Notes: generated by a model not told the origin, from the sequence alone. A stretch of DNA of 64,000 nucleotides from Paracidovorax wautersii (GCF_900113035.1 NZ_FONX01000002.1:1-64000); one strand, 5' to 3'; shown: positions 22,420 through 32,211, counted from the first letter of the stretch. Numbers and translations: made by a program.

Positions 22420-25400
22420 TTATGCTGTGGCCGTGGGGGCGGTGGCCGGCGCAGCGGGCCCCTGGCCCTTCTTCGGGCCGAACCACGACACGTAGAGCGC
22501 GGGCAGCACCACCAGCGTGAGCAGCGTGGCCGTGACCAGGCCGCCGATCACCACGATGGCCAGGGGCCGCTGCGTTTCGGAGCCGATCTCGTGCGAGAGC
22601 GCCATGGGCAGGAGGCCCAGCATGGCGAGCAGGGCGGTCATCAGCACGGTGCGCAGGCGCTGCATGGAGCCCTGGCGCACGGCCTCGACCACGCTCAAGC
22701 CGCCGGCCTGCAGCTGCTGGAACACCGACAGCATCACCACGCCGTTGAGCACGGCCTGGCCCGAGAGCGCGATGAAGCCGATGGCGGCCGACACCGACAG
22801 CGCGATGCCGAAGCCCCAGAGCGCCACGAAGCCGCCGATGAGCGCCAGGGGCACGTTCAGCAGGATCAGCGAGGCCATCTTGACCGACTTGAAGGCGTCG
22901 AACAGCAGCACGAAGATCAGCAGCAGCGAGATGGGCACGACCACCGAGAGGCGCTTCATGGCGCGTTCCTGGTTCTCGAACTCGCCCGACCAGTTGACCT
23001 GGTAGTTCTCGGGGATCTTCACGTTCTTCTCCACGCGGGCCTTCATGTCGGCCACCACCGAGCCCATGTCGCGCCCGGCGATGAAGATGCCGATGGCCGT
23101 GGTGCGGCGGCCGGCCTCGCGGGCGATGTTCATGGCGCCCGAGCTTTCGCGGATCTTCGCGACGTCGCCCAGCTGCACGTAGCCGCCATCCGGCGTGGCG
23201 ATGGGCGTGCGCGGCAGGTTGGCGATGGTGCGCTCGTCCGAGGGCAGGCGCACGGCCACGGCGAACTTGCGCTCGCCTTCCCAGAGGTTGGTGGCGGCCT
23301 TGCCGGCCAGGGCTGCCTCGATCACGTCCTGGATGTCGCTCACGTTGAGGCCGTAGCGCGCGGCGCGGTCGCGGTCGATGTCGATCAGCAGCTGCGGCAC
23401 CTGGCCTTCGCGGTCGATCTCGGCGCGGGCCACGCCCTGCACCTGCTTGACCTCGCGGGCGATCTCCTCGGTCACGCGCTTCATCTCGGCCAGGTCGTCG
23501 CCGGCCAGCTTGATGACGATCTGGCCCTTGATCTGCGAGATCGATTCGAGCACGTTGTCGCGGATGGGCTGCGAGAACGCCGGGTCGATGCCGGGGATGG
23601 CCGAGAGCGCGCGGCCCATCTCCTCGGTGATCTTGGCGCGCGTCATGCCGGCGCGCCACTGGTCTTCGGGTTTCAGGTCCACGAAGATCTCGGCCATGGA
23701 GATGGTCTTGGGGTCGGTGCCGTCCTCGGGCTGGCCGGCCTTGGAGACGGTGGTGCGCACCTCGGGCACCGACAAGAGCGCCTTGCGGGCCATGCGCAGG
23801 ATGCGCGAGGCCTCGGCGGTGGAGACGTTGGGCGAGAGGCTGAAGTTCACCCAGGTCGTGCCTTCGTCCAGCTCGGGCAGGAACTCCGAGCCCAGGCGCG
23901 CGGCCGCCACCATGGCCAGGCCGAACACCGCCAGCGCGATGATGACCACCGTGCGGCGGCGCTCCAGCGCCCAGTCCAGCACCGGCGCGTAGATGCGCTT
24001 GGCGCGCGTGACCACGCGGTTGTCGCCGTGCGGCAGCTTGCGGCGCAGCAGCCAGTAGGCCAGCAGCGGCACCAGCGTGAGCGAGAAGATCAGCGAGCCG
24101 ATGAGGGCCGTGGTGACCGACAGCGCCATGGGCTGGAAGATGCGGCCTTCATGGCGCTGCAGCGCGAAGATGGGGATGTGCGCCGCGATGATGATGAGCA
24201 TCGAGAACAGCGTGGGCCGGCCCACTTCGCCAGCGGCTTCGATGATGGTGTCGCGCCGGTCGCGCTCGTCCATGTTCTCGCCGCGCTCGGCCAGGCGGTG
24301 CATGATGTTCTCGATCACGATCACCGCGCCGTCCACGATGATGCCGAAGTCCATGGCGCCCAGGCTCAGCAGGTTGGCCGGCACGCCCATGATCTTCAGG
24401 CCCATGAAGGTGGACAGCAGCGCGAGCGGAATCACCACCACCACGGCCAGGCTGGCGCGCAGGTTCGACAGGAAGATGTAGAGCACCAGCGAGACCAGCA
24501 GCGCGCCTTCCACCAGGTTGTGGAAGACGGTGGTGAGGGTCTTGTCCATGAGCCAGGTGCGGTCGTAGAAGGGCACGATCTTCACGCCCGGCGGCAGGCC
24601 GCGTTCGTTCAGCTGGGCGATCTTGTCCTTCACGCCCTTGAGCACCACGCTCGGGTTCTCGCCTTTGCGCATCACCACGATGCCGGTGACGATGTCGTCG
24701 TCCTGGTCCTGGCCCACCACGCCCAGCTGGGGCACGGCGCCGATGCGCACCTGCGCGATGTCGCGGATCAGCACCGGCGTGCCGCCCCGCGACGCCACCA
24801 CGATGCGGCCGATGTCCTCGGCCGAGCGCAGCAGCCCCAGGCCGCGGATGGTGTACTGCTGCGCGCCCTGCGCCACGTAGCTGCCGCCCGCGTTGGCGTT
24901 GCCGCGGCCCAGCACGTCCAGCAGGTTCTGGAAGCTCACCTTGTACGCGCGCAGCTTGTCCATGTCAGGCTGCACTTCGTACTGCTTGATGGCGCCGCCC
25001 ATGGCCACCACGTCGGCCACGCCGGGCACCTGGCGCAGCGCGCGCTCCACGGTCCAGTCCTCGATGGTGCGGATCTCGGTGGTGGTGAGGCCGTCGCCCT
25101 TGAGGCGATAGCGCATGATTTCGCCCACCGGCGTGGCGTTGGGCGCGATCTCGGCCTGCACGCCGGGCGGCAGATCGACGGTCGAGAGCCGCTCGGCCAC
25201 CTGCTGGCGCACGATGTTCACGTTGGCCGCGTCGTCGTACGTGACCACGGTGAACGAGAGCCCGAACTGCGTGTGCGAGAACACGCGGATGGAGTTGGGC
25301 AGGCCCGCCAGGGCCGTCTCGATGGGCAGCGTGACCTGCTTTTCGACCTCTTCCGGCGCGCGGCCGGGAAAGAGCGCGATCACGGTGACCTGGGTGTCGG

Positions 25401-25524
25401 TGACGTCCGGGAAGGCCTCCACCGACAGGTTCTTGAAGGCGATGACGCCGGCCAGCGCGAACAGCAGCGTGCCCAGCACGATGAAGAGCGGCTGGTGCAC
25501 CGCGTAGTGGATGAGGCGCTTCAT
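22420..25524 (-). CDS. czcA: Heavy-metal efflux RND transporter, CzcA type
   Basis: The product is 1034 aa with 12 membrane segments and two large periplasmic loops. The proton-relay motif DFGIIVDGAVIVIEN in helix IV carries two Asp and one Glu. This is the divalent-cation (Co/Zn/Cd or Ni) class rather than the copper/silver CusA class. It forms a trans-envelope pump with the adaptor and outer-membrane protein encoded upstream. Its ATG overlaps the adaptor stop (25524-25521). Confidence 0.92.
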   Translation of the reverse strand: MKRLIHYAVHQPLFIVLGTLLFALAGVIAFKNLSVEAFPDVTDTQVTVIALFPGRAPEEVEKQVTLPIETALAGLPNSIRVFSHTQFGLSFTVVTYDDAANVNIVRQQVAERLSTVDLPPGVQAEIAPNATPVGEIMRYRLKGDGLTTTEIRTIEDWTVERALRQVPGVADVVAMGGAIKQYEVQPDMDKLRAYKVSFQNLLDVLGRGNANAGGSYVAQGAQQYTIRGLGLLRSAEDIGRIVVASRGGTPVLIRDIAQVRIGAVPQLGVVGQDQDDDIVTGIVVMRKGENPSVVLKGVKDKIAQLNERGLPPGVKIVPFYDRTWLMDKTLTTVFHNLVEGALLVSLVLYIFLSNLRASLAVVVVIPLALLSTFMGLKIMGVPANLLSLGAMDFGIIVDGAVIVIENIMHRLAERGENMDERDRRDTIIEAAGEVGRPTLFSMLIIIAAHIPIFALQRHEGRIFQPMALSVTTALIGSLIFSLTLVPLLAYWLLRRKLPHGDNRVVTRAKRIYAPVLDWALERRRTVVIIALAVFGLAMVAAARLGSEFLPELDEGTTWVNFSLSPNVSTAEASRILRMARKALLSVPEVRTTVSKAGQPEDGTDPKTISMAEIFVDLKPEDQWRAGMTRAKITEEMGRALSAIPGIDPAFSQPIRDNVLESISQIKGQIVIKLAGDDLAEMKRVTEEIAREVKQVQGVARAEIDREGQVPQLLIDIDRDRAARYGLNVSDIQDVIEAALAGKAATNLWEGERKFAVAVRLPSDERTIANLPRTPIATPDGGYVQLGDVAKIRESSGAMNIAREAGRRTTAIGIFIAGRDMGSVVADMKARVEKNVKIPENYQVNWSGEFENQERAMKRLSVVVPISLLLIFVLLFDAFKSVKMASLILLNVPLALIGGFVALWGFGIALSVSAAIGFIALSGQAVLNGVVMLSVFQQLQAGGLSVVEAVRQGSMQRLRTVLMTALLAMLGLLPMALSHEIGSETQRPLAIVVIGGLVTATLLTLVVLPALYVSWFGPKKGQGPAAPATAPTATA

Positions 25525-26738
25525 GGGGCGTCTTTCTTCTTCTTCGTCTCGCCGGTGCCGGTGGCGGTGTCTTCGGCCATGGACTGGAACTGGCGCGCCA
25601 AGAGCAGCGCGTTCTGGTTCACCACGGCTTCGCCGGGCTGCAGGCCGGAGGAGACGAGCACCTCGGCCGGGCCTTCATGGGCGAGCTCGACCTTGCGCGG
25701 CTCGAACACGCCGGATTCGCGGCGCACGAAGACGATGTGGCGCGTGCCGTCGAGCACGATGGCGCTGGCGGGCACCACCACGCCGCCGGCGCGGCTTTCC
25801 TGCACGCGGGCGGTGGCCAGCATCTCGGCCTTCAGGCGCCGGTCGGCATTGGGGACCACGCCGCGCACCTTGATCGTGCGCGTGCCGGGGTCGATCGCAT
25901 CGGCCGTGGCCGTGACCTTGCCGGTGAAGGTGGCGCCGGGATAGGCCGGCACCTGCAGCGTGATCGGGTCGCCCGGGCGCAGCGAGGCCAGGTCGGTCTC
26001 GCGCGCGTCGATCTGCACCCAGAGGGAGGTCGGGTCGGTCACCACGAAGAGCGCCGGGCCGGACTGGTCGGGCCGCACTTCCTGGCCGGGGTTGAGGTTG
26101 CGCTCGACCACCACGCCGCCCATGCCGGCCGTGAGGGCCAGCTGCTGGTTGACGCCGCTGGCGCTGCCGTAGAGGCGCGTGCGCGCCGCGGCGCGGGCCA
26201 CCTCGGCCTGGGCACCGGCGGCGTCGGCTTCGGCCTGCTCCAGGTCCTTGCGGGCGATGATGCCGGCCTCGAACAGCTCGCGCTGGCGCTTGAGCGATTG
26301 CTGCGCCAGCGACTGGCCGGCCTGCGCCTTGGCCGTGTCGGCCTGGGCCTGGCCGAAGTCGGGCGAGGCCATCAGGGCCAGCGGCGCGCCGGCCTTGACC
26401 GACTGGCCCAGATCGGCCTGGATGGCCGTCACGCGGCCCGCGAAGGCCGGGTAGATGCGCTGGGTGCGCTCTTCGTTCCACACCAGGCGGGCGGGCAGGT
26501 CCACGGCCACGTCCTTGGCGGCGCGGGCCTCCACCGTGCCCAGCAGGGCGAGCTGCGGGTGGCCGGCGGGATAGCGCAGCTGGCCGGACTGCATCACGGG
26601 CGGTGCGGGTTCAGGAGGCGTGGCGGCGGCGGTGTCGGCGCCGGACTTGCCGCAGCCGGCCAGCAGCAGCGCGCAGGCGGCGCCGAGCGCGGCCAGGGCC
26701 GTGCGCCGTGCGGAGAAGGAGGAGAGGGGAGCCATCAT
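25521..26738 (-). CDS. czcB: Periplasmic adaptor (membrane fusion) lipoprotein of metal efflux system
   Basis: The product is 405 aa. The lipobox LLLAGC anchors it to the inner membrane. A barrel-sandwich domain and long helical hairpin (SLAQQSLKRQRELFEAGIIARKDLEQAEADAAGAQAEVARA) follow, then the beta-barrel domain. It lacks the His-rich metal-binding N-terminus of classic CzcB. The C-terminus is lysine-rich (TKKKKDAP). It couples CzcA to the outer-membrane channel. Confidence 0.9.
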   Translation of the reverse strand: MMAPLSSFSARRTALAALGAACALLLAGCGKSGADTAAATPPEPAPPVMQSGQLRYPAGHPQLALLGTVEARAAKDVAVDLPARLVWNEERTQRIYPAFAGRVTAIQADLGQSVKAGAPLALMASPDFGQAQADTAKAQAGQSLAQQSLKRQRELFEAGIIARKDLEQAEADAAGAQAEVARAAARTRLYGSASGVNQQLALTAGMGGVVVERNLNPGQEVRPDQSGPALFVVTDPTSLWVQIDARETDLASLRPGDPITLQVPAYPGATFTGKVTATADAIDPGTRTIKVRGVVPNADRRLKAEMLATARVQESRAGGVVVPASAIVLDGTRHIVFVRRESGVFEPRKVELAHEGPAEVLVSSGLQPGEAVVNQNALLLARQFQSMAEDTATGTGETKKKKDAP

Positions 26739-26821
26739 GGTCGGGAGGTCCGGAAAGGAATGCGGTGGAAGGCGGGAGGCGAGGCCGGGCGGTGGCGCGG
26801 CGTTCACGGTGGGTGCGTCCG

Positions 26822-28225
26822 TCAGGGCGTGCTGGTGAGCACCTGCGGGCGCGTGCGCAGCAGCCAGGCGCCGCGCGCCTTGGCGTAGTCGGCACGGGCG
26901 GCGAGCGCGTCCAGCAGCGTGGCGCGCAGGGTGCGCTGCGCGTCGAGCAGGTCGGTCAGCGCGATGGCGCCCTTGCGGTAGGCCAGCTCGGCGCTGTCGG
27001 CCACCTGGCGCGCGCGGGGCAGCACGCCCTGGTCGTAGTCGGCGGCGCGGCGGGCGGCGTTGTCCTGCGTCTGGCGCAGGCGCTGCAGGTCCAGCACGGC
27101 CAGGCGGCGGGTGTTGTCGAGCGCGTCCTGCGCCTTGGCGTAGTCGGCCTGGGCGCGGCCGATCTCGCCCTGGTACTGGTAGCCCCACTGCAGCGGCATC
27201 TGCAGGCGCAGTTCGACCTGGCGGGTGGAGGTGCCGGGGAAGTGGTCGATGGAGGCGCCCACCGTCCAGTCGGACTTGCGCAGCGCGTTGGCGCCGTCCA
27301 GCGCGGCCTGGGCGGCCTGGGCGCGGGCCAGGGCGGCGCGCACGTCGGCGCGGCCCTCGGCCAGCGCGGCCAGGTCGGCGGGGGTGGGGGCCTTGTCATC
27401 GGCGGGCGAGGGCCAGGGCGTGTCCACGGCCTGCAGGCTGCTGCCGGTGCGGCCCGTGACCTGGGCCAGGGCCAGCGCGGCGTCGTCACGGGCCTGCTCG
27501 GCCGCGCGCGTCTCGGCGCGGGCGCGCTCGGCCTCGATGCGGGTGCGCGAGGCGTCCTGCGCGGAGAGGTCGCCCGCCTGCACGCGGCGGTCGGCCATGC
27601 GCGCCACGTCGGCCAGGCTCTGCTCGATGGCGCCCACCTCGGTCAGCCGGTCCTGCGCGGCCAGCAGGTCGTAGTAGGCCGACAGCGCCATCTGCAGCTG
27701 CTGGACCTGGGTGTCTTCCACATCGGCCTCGGCCGCGTTCGCGGCGCTTTCGGCGGCCTGCTTGCGCAGCGCGCGCTTGCCGCCGCGCTCCCAGGTCCAG
27801 TCGATGCCGATGGACTTGTCGATGCGCTTGCGCGTGAACACGTTGCCCGGGCCCGGGCCGTGCTGCAGGTCGATGGAGCCGGCCTTGGTGACCAGGTTGG
27901 GCAGGGGCGCGTGGTCGGCGCTGAGCACGTCGGCACGGGCCCCGGCCAGCTCCTGGCGGGCCTGCTGCACGTCGCTGTTCTCGCGGGCGGCGGCCAGGGC
28001 CTGCGACAGCGTCAGGCCTGCAGGGCGCGCAGCGGGAGCGGGAGCAGGAGCGGCCGGGATGGGCGCAGCGGAGGGTTGCGGAGCGGCGGGCGCGGCGGCG
28101 GCCTGCGCGCTGGCGGGCAGCGGCCCGGCCAGCAGAGCGCCGCCGCAGGCGAGCAGGCCGGCGGCGAGGCGCAGCACGGCGGCCGCACCGCGGCGGCGGG
28201 AACGGGAAGGGAAGATGGAGAGCAT
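26822..28225 (-). CDS. czcC: Outer-membrane channel of metal efflux system (TolC/CzcC family)
   Basis: The product is 467 aa. It has a signal peptide ending PLPASAQA, an Ala/Pro-rich linker, then two outer-membrane-efflux repeats rich in long helices (LTLSQALAAARENSDVQQARQELAGARADVL is the family opening). It is the first gene of czcCBA. The start MLSIFPSRSRRRG puts the signal peptide at the N-terminus. Confidence 0.88.
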   Translation of the reverse strand: MLSIFPSRSRRRGAAAVLRLAAGLLACGGALLAGPLPASAQAAAAPAAPQPSAAPIPAAPAPAPAARPAGLTLSQALAAARENSDVQQARQELAGARADVLSADHAPLPNLVTKAGSIDLQHGPGPGNVFTRKRIDKSIGIDWTWERGGKRALRKQAAESAANAAEADVEDTQVQQLQMALSAYYDLLAAQDRLTEVGAIEQSLADVARMADRRVQAGDLSAQDASRTRIEAERARAETRAAEQARDDAALALAQVTGRTGSSLQAVDTPWPSPADDKAPTPADLAALAEGRADVRAALARAQAAQAALDGANALRKSDWTVGASIDHFPGTSTRQVELRLQMPLQWGYQYQGEIGRAQADYAKAQDALDNTRRLAVLDLQRLRQTQDNAARRAADYDQGVLPRARQVADSAELAYRKGAIALTDLLDAQRTLRATLLDALAARADYAKARGAWLLRTRPQVLTSTP

Positions 28226-28374
28226 GCCGCGTTTATCGGCGCGCGAGCCTGACCACGGCCTGACCTGAACCGGCAGGCGGGCCGCAGGCGCGACACAATG
28301 CGGCTTCCGCGCCACGCCGCGGGTTCCACCCTGTCACACCCCTGTTTTCTTTCCCTGCCAGCTCCTGACCACCC

Positions 28375-29061
28375 ATGCGGATTCTCGTAGTCGAAGACGA
28401 TGCCGTGCTGCGCGGCGTGATGCAGCGCAGCCTGGCCGATGCGGGCCACCGCGTGGACGTGGCCGCCACGCTGGCCGAGGCCGACCACTTCTGGAAGGTG
28501 CAGCCCTTCGACGCCGTGCTGCTGGACCTGAACCTGCCGCAGTGCGCCGCGCCCGGCAGCGCCGTGGGCAGCGGCCTGGACGTGCTGCGCGCGGCCCGCA
28601 AGCGCGGCGATCGCACGCCGGTGCTGGTGCTCACCGCGCGCGACCGCACCGAGGAGCGCATCGCCGGCCTGGACGCGGGCGCCGACGACTATCTGGGCAA
28701 GCCCTTCGACCTCAACGAGGTGGAGGCGCGCCTGCGCGCCCTGGTGCGCCGCACGCAGGGCACGGACGACCGCACCAGCGCCGGCACGCTGGAGCTGGAC
28801 CGGCGCGCGCGCCGCTTCACGCTGCACGGCCAGCCCTTCGAGCTGCCGGCGCGCGAGTTCGAGGTGCTCTGGGAGCTGATGACGCCGCCCGGACGCGTGG
28901 TGAGCAAGCGCAGCCTGTCGGACAAGCTCTCGGACTTCGACGGCATGCTGGGCGACAACGCGCTGGAGGCCTTCATCTCGCGCCTGCGCAAGAAGCTGCA
29001 GGGTAGCGGCGCGGGCATCCGCACGCTGCGCGGCCTGGGCTACATGCTGGAGGCCGAATGA
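28375..29061 (+). CDS. OmpR-family response regulator next to metal efflux operon
   Basis: The product is 228 aa. The receiver domain has Asp pair EDD near residue 8, phospho-acceptor Asp in LLDLNLP near residue 51, and Lys in GKPFDL. A winged-helix effector occupies residues about 130-225. The loop after the phospho-Asp is longer than usual by several residues (QCAAPGSAVGSG). It is translationally coupled to the sensor kinase gene. Placement back-to-back with czcCBA suggests CzcR-like control of efflux; the sequence also resembles QseB/TctD regulators. Confidence 0.88.
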   Translation: MRILVVEDDAVLRGVMQRSLADAGHRVDVAATLAEADHFWKVQPFDAVLLDLNLPQCAAPGSAVGSGLDVLRAARKRGDRTPVLVLTARDRTEERIAGLDAGADDYLGKPFDLNEVEARLRALVRRTQGTDDRTSAGTLELDRRARRFTLHGQPFELPAREFEVLWELMTPPGRVVSKRSLSDKLSDFDGMLGDNALEAFISRLRKKLQGSGAGIRTLRGLGYMLEAE

Positions 29062-30554
29062 GCGGCGAGGAGGGCGCCGCGACGCCCGCCCGGCCCGCCG
29101 GCAAGGCCACGCCCGATGCGCCGCAGCCGCCCTCGCTGCGCACCCGCCTGCTGCGCCACGTGCTGGCGCCGCTGGCGATCACCTGGTTCGCCGGCACCGC
29201 CGTCTCGGTGCTGGTGGCCAACGGCTTCGCGCAGCGCGCCTTCGACCGGGCGCTGCTCGACGATGCCTACACCATCGCCGCCAACGTGCGCATCAAGGGC
29301 GGGAAGCTGGACCTGGCGCTCAGCTCGCGCGAGCTCAAGTCGGTGCTGTTCGACCAGGTGGAAACGGTCTATTTCGCGGTGCTGCGGCCCGACGGCACCC
29401 TGCTGGCGGGCAATGCCTACCTGCCCGCACCGCCGCCGCGCGAGGGCGACGCCTACCGCTTTTCCGACATCAACCACCGCGGGCGCGACCTGCGCGCCGT
29501 GCGGGTGGAAGTGGCCGAGCCCGAGCCCTTCGAGGTCATCACCGCGCAGACGGTGCATGCCCGCAGCGTCACCCTGCGCAGCGTGCTGCTGTATTCGGTG
29601 GTCTCGCAGCTGCTGCTGCTGGGCGCGCTGGCGCTGTGGCTGCGCCGCGCCATCCAGGCCGACCTGCAGCCGCTGGCGGCCTTCCAGGCGGAGCTGTCGG
29701 GGCGCGATGCGCGCGACCTGGCCCCGGTCCCGGTGGAGGCCTCCACCCGCGACCTGCAGCGCCTGGGCACGGCCGTGAACGACCTGCTGGGCCGCGTCGC
29801 CCAGGGCGTGCGGGCGCAGCGCGAATTCGCCGGCAACGTGGCGCACGAGCTGCGCACGCCGCTGGCCGGCATCCGCGCGCTGGCGGCCTATGGCCTGGCC
29901 CACAAGGACCCGGCCGTGTGGCACGAACAGCTGGCCGGCGTGGCCGCGAGCGAGGCCCGCGCCAGCCATCTGGTGGACCAGCTGCTGGCCCTGGCGCTGG
30001 CCGACGAGATGCGCAGCGCCGTGGCGCCCGAGCCGGTGGCCCTGGACGAGCTGGCCCGCGACGCCGTGCTGCGCTTTCTGCCGCGCGCCGATGCGGCCGG
30101 CGTGGACCTGGGCGCGCGCGGGCTGGACCAGCCGGTAACGGTGCCGGGCCAGGCCCTGCTGATCGAGGGCGTGCTGAACAACCTGATCGACAACGCCATG
30201 CGCTACGGCCGCCCGCCCGAGGGTGGGCCGCCGCCGCGCATCACGGTGGAGATCCTGCACGGCGGCGAGGGCGCCGATGTGCCGGGCAGCGTGACGCTGG
30301 CCGTGGCCGACAACGGCACGGGCATCTCCCACGCCCAGCGCACCGACCTCATGCAGCGCTGGGCCCAGGGCCGCGAGGGCGAGCGCCTCGGGCAGGGCGC
30401 CGGCCTGGGCCTGGCCATCGTGGCGCGCTATGCGGAGCTGCTGGGCACGCGGCTGGTGCTGGGCCCCGGGCCGGGCGGGCAGGGCCTGCGCGCCGGGCTG
30501 GTGTGGGTGCTGCGGCCCGCCGGCGAGGGCGAGGGGGGCGATGGCCCGCGATAG
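29058..30554 (+). CDS. Sensor histidine kinase of the metal-efflux two-component pair
   Basis: The product is 498 aa. It has a cytoplasmic Pro-rich start, membrane segment (HVLAPLAITWFAGTAVSVLVANG), a periplasmic 2CSK_N-type sensor, and a second membrane segment (LLYSVVSQLLLLGALALWL). The phospho-His is in NVAHELRTPLAGIRAL, with N-box NNLIDNAMRYG and G-boxes DNGTGI and GAGLGLAIV. No metal-binding His cluster is apparent in the periplasmic part, so the signal could be something other than metal. Its ATG overlaps the regulator stop. Confidence 0.88.
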   Translation: MSGEEGAATPARPAGKATPDAPQPPSLRTRLLRHVLAPLAITWFAGTAVSVLVANGFAQRAFDRALLDDAYTIAANVRIKGGKLDLALSSRELKSVLFDQVETVYFAVLRPDGTLLAGNAYLPAPPPREGDAYRFSDINHRGRDLRAVRVEVAEPEPFEVITAQTVHARSVTLRSVLLYSVVSQLLLLGALALWLRRAIQADLQPLAAFQAELSGRDARDLAPVPVEASTRDLQRLGTAVNDLLGRVAQGVRAQREFAGNVAHELRTPLAGIRALAAYGLAHKDPAVWHEQLAGVAASEARASHLVDQLLALALADEMRSAVAPEPVALDELARDAVLRFLPRADAAGVDLGARGLDQPVTVPGQALLIEGVLNNLIDNAMRYGRPPEGGPPPRITVEILHGGEGADVPGSVTLAVADNGTGISHAQRTDLMQRWAQGREGERLGQGAGLGLAIVARYAELLGTRLVLGPGPGGQGLRAGLVWVLRPAGEGEGGDGPR

Positions 30555-30625
30555 GCGGAGACCACGTTCATCGCAGTGATGGGGGCTGCGGCGCGCGCTG
30601 GCGCTGGCGCTGGCCGCATCTCGAT

Positions 30626-30644
30626 TGCTATTCATTCGATAGCA
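30626..30644. repeat. TGCTAT-N7-ATAGCA inverted repeat
   Basis: A perfect 6 bp inverted repeat lies in the intergenic region after the sensor kinase. A related copy (TTGCTAT...ATAGCTG) lies at 59835-59854, and single arms occur near 20370, 40203 and 46176. All are outside or at the edges of genes, consistent with a dispersed family-specific repeat. Confidence 0.45.
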
Positions 30645-30699
30645 TACACCCCAGTATCCACAAGGGCTACAGGCCAATTCGACCTGAACAATGGCCATG

Positions 30700-30728
30700 A
30701 AAAAGGCCGGGCAGTCGCCTGCCCGGCC
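30700..30728 (-). terminator. Rho-independent terminator of the ene-reductase gene
   Basis: A 10 bp stem GGCCGGGCAG/CTGCCCGGCC with a TCGC-length loop is preceded on the plus strand by A5. On the minus strand it reads as a GC-rich hairpin followed by T5, 29 bases after the ene-reductase stop. Confidence 0.85.
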
Positions 30729-30756
30729 CGCTCATCGCGCGTGGCGCGCAATGCCG

Positions 30757-31890
30757 TCAGCTGGGCTGCTTCGACTGCTGCAGCGTGGGGTAGTCGGTGT
30801 AGCCCTTCTCGCCGCCGCCGTAGAAGGTGCTCTGGTCCCAGGCGTTGAGCGGAGCGTCCTGGCGCAGGCGCTCGACCAGATCGGGGTTGGAAATGAAGGC
30901 CTTGCCGAAGGCGACGATGTCGGCCCGGCCACTGGCCACGGCGTCCAGCGCCAGGGCGCGGTCGTAGGCGTTGTTGACCATCCAGGCGCCCTTGCCGCCG
31001 GCTTCGCGGTAGGCGGTCTTCAGCGCTTCGTAGTCGAACGGACGGTCTTCCAGCTCGCGCGGGCCGCCGGTGGAGCCTTCGATGACGTGGACGTAGGCCA
31101 GGCCCAGCGGCGCCAGCTGGCGGATCACGTAGTCGAAGAGCGGCTGCGGGTCGGCATCGACGATGTCGTTGGCCGGCGTGACGGGCGAGAGGCGGATGCC
31201 CACCTTGCCGCCGCCGATGGCGTCGGCCACGGCGCGGGTCGCCTCCAGCAGCAGGCGGGCGCGGTTCTCGATGCTGCCGCCGTAGTCGTCGGTGCGCTGG
31301 TTGGCGCCGGTCTTGAGGAACTGGTCTAGCAGATAGCCGTTGGCGCCGTGGATCTCCACGCCGTCGAAGCCGGCCGTCTCCACCGCGTTGCGGGCGGCGG
31401 CGGCGTATTCATGCACGATGCCGGGCAGCTCGGCCGCGTCCAGCGCGCGCGGGGTGGAGGTGGCCGCGAAATGGCCCTTGCCGGTGGACTTGTCGATCAG
31501 GTAGGTCTTGGCCTTGGCGGCGATGGCCGAGGGCGCCACCGGGGCGCCGCCTTCGGGCTGCAGGTCGTTGTGCGAGATGCGGCCCACATGCCAGAGCTGG
31601 GTGACGATCTTGCCGCCCTTTTCGTGCACGGCCGCGGTCACCTTCTTCCAGCCATCGAGCTGCTCGGTGCCGTAGAGGCCGGGCACGTCGGCATAGCCCT
31701 GGCCCTGGTGGCTGATGGCGGTGGCTTCGGTGATCAGCAGGCCGGCGCTGGCGCGCTGGGCGTAGTAGGTGGCGGTGATGTCGCGCGGCACGGCGCCGGG
31801 CGAGCGGTTGCGCGTGAGCGGCGCCATGGCGATGCGGTTGGCCAGGTGCAGGTCACCGGCGTGGATGGGATCGAAGAGCGTCTGGGACAT
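30757..31890 (-). CDS. Old yellow enzyme family ene-reductase (NemA-like)
   Basis: The product is 377 aa, an FMN TIM barrel. The opening LFDPIHAGDLHLANRIAMAPLTRNRS, the substrate-binding VEIHGANGYLLDQFLK, and the FMN-phosphate region DIVAFGKAFISNPDLVERL are characteristic. The active-site His/Asn pair lies in HGAN. It reduces activated alkenes or N-ethylmaleimide and sometimes nitro compounds with NADPH. It is a single-gene unit with its own terminator, divergent from tauA. Confidence 0.93.
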   Translation of the reverse strand: MSQTLFDPIHAGDLHLANRIAMAPLTRNRSPGAVPRDITATYYAQRASAGLLITEATAISHQGQGYADVPGLYGTEQLDGWKKVTAAVHEKGGKIVTQLWHVGRISHNDLQPEGGAPVAPSAIAAKAKTYLIDKSTGKGHFAATSTPRALDAAELPGIVHEYAAAARNAVETAGFDGVEIHGANGYLLDQFLKTGANQRTDDYGGSIENRARLLLEATRAVADAIGGGKVGIRLSPVTPANDIVDADPQPLFDYVIRQLAPLGLAYVHVIEGSTGGPRELEDRPFDYEALKTAYREAGGKGAWMVNNAYDRALALDAVASGRADIVAFGKAFISNPDLVERLRQDAPLNAWDQSTFYGGGEKGYTDYPTLQQSKQPS

Positions 31891-32024
31891 CGGTGGTTCT
31901 CCTGAAAGCGGAATGGGGATAGAGGGGCGGGGCAGGCCGGTGGGTACGCACGGGCCCGTCGGTTTCGCGCAGGCAGAGACAGTACCGCGATCGGCGCGAA
32001 TCTGCCGTGGGACGGCGCCATGTC

Positions 32025-32045
32025 CTTATCTGTTGGCCGCATAAG
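32025..32045 (+). promoter_or_regulatory. Candidate LysR-type site CTTAT-N11-ATAAG upstream of tauA
   Basis: The 321 bp between the ene-reductase and tauA genes contain a perfect CTTAT/ATAAG inverted repeat with an 11-base spacer, about 167 bp before tauA. LysR proteins such as CysB or SsuR, which control sulfonate uptake, recognise sites of this layout. The regulator gene is not in the window. Nothing else is recognisable in the region. Confidence 0.35.
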
Positions 32046-32211
32046 CATGCGCGCAAGTGTCGCTTCGGTGGATGGGGGGCGATTCCTAGAATGAATTCGC
32101 CGGTCCGCCAGCCCTGGCGGACACCTCCACATCCCCGCGCTCCTTTCCGCGCCCGGCTCCCTGCTTCGCAGACAACGACGACTCTTCACCCACCCCGAGG
32201 GAACCCACTCC

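Noticed and set aside
22591-25944. Very long open frame (over 1,100 codons) on the plus strand
   Set aside because: It is the antisense shadow of czcA and czcB; composition is His/Gly/Arg-rich with no domain, as expected for the complement of high-GC genes.
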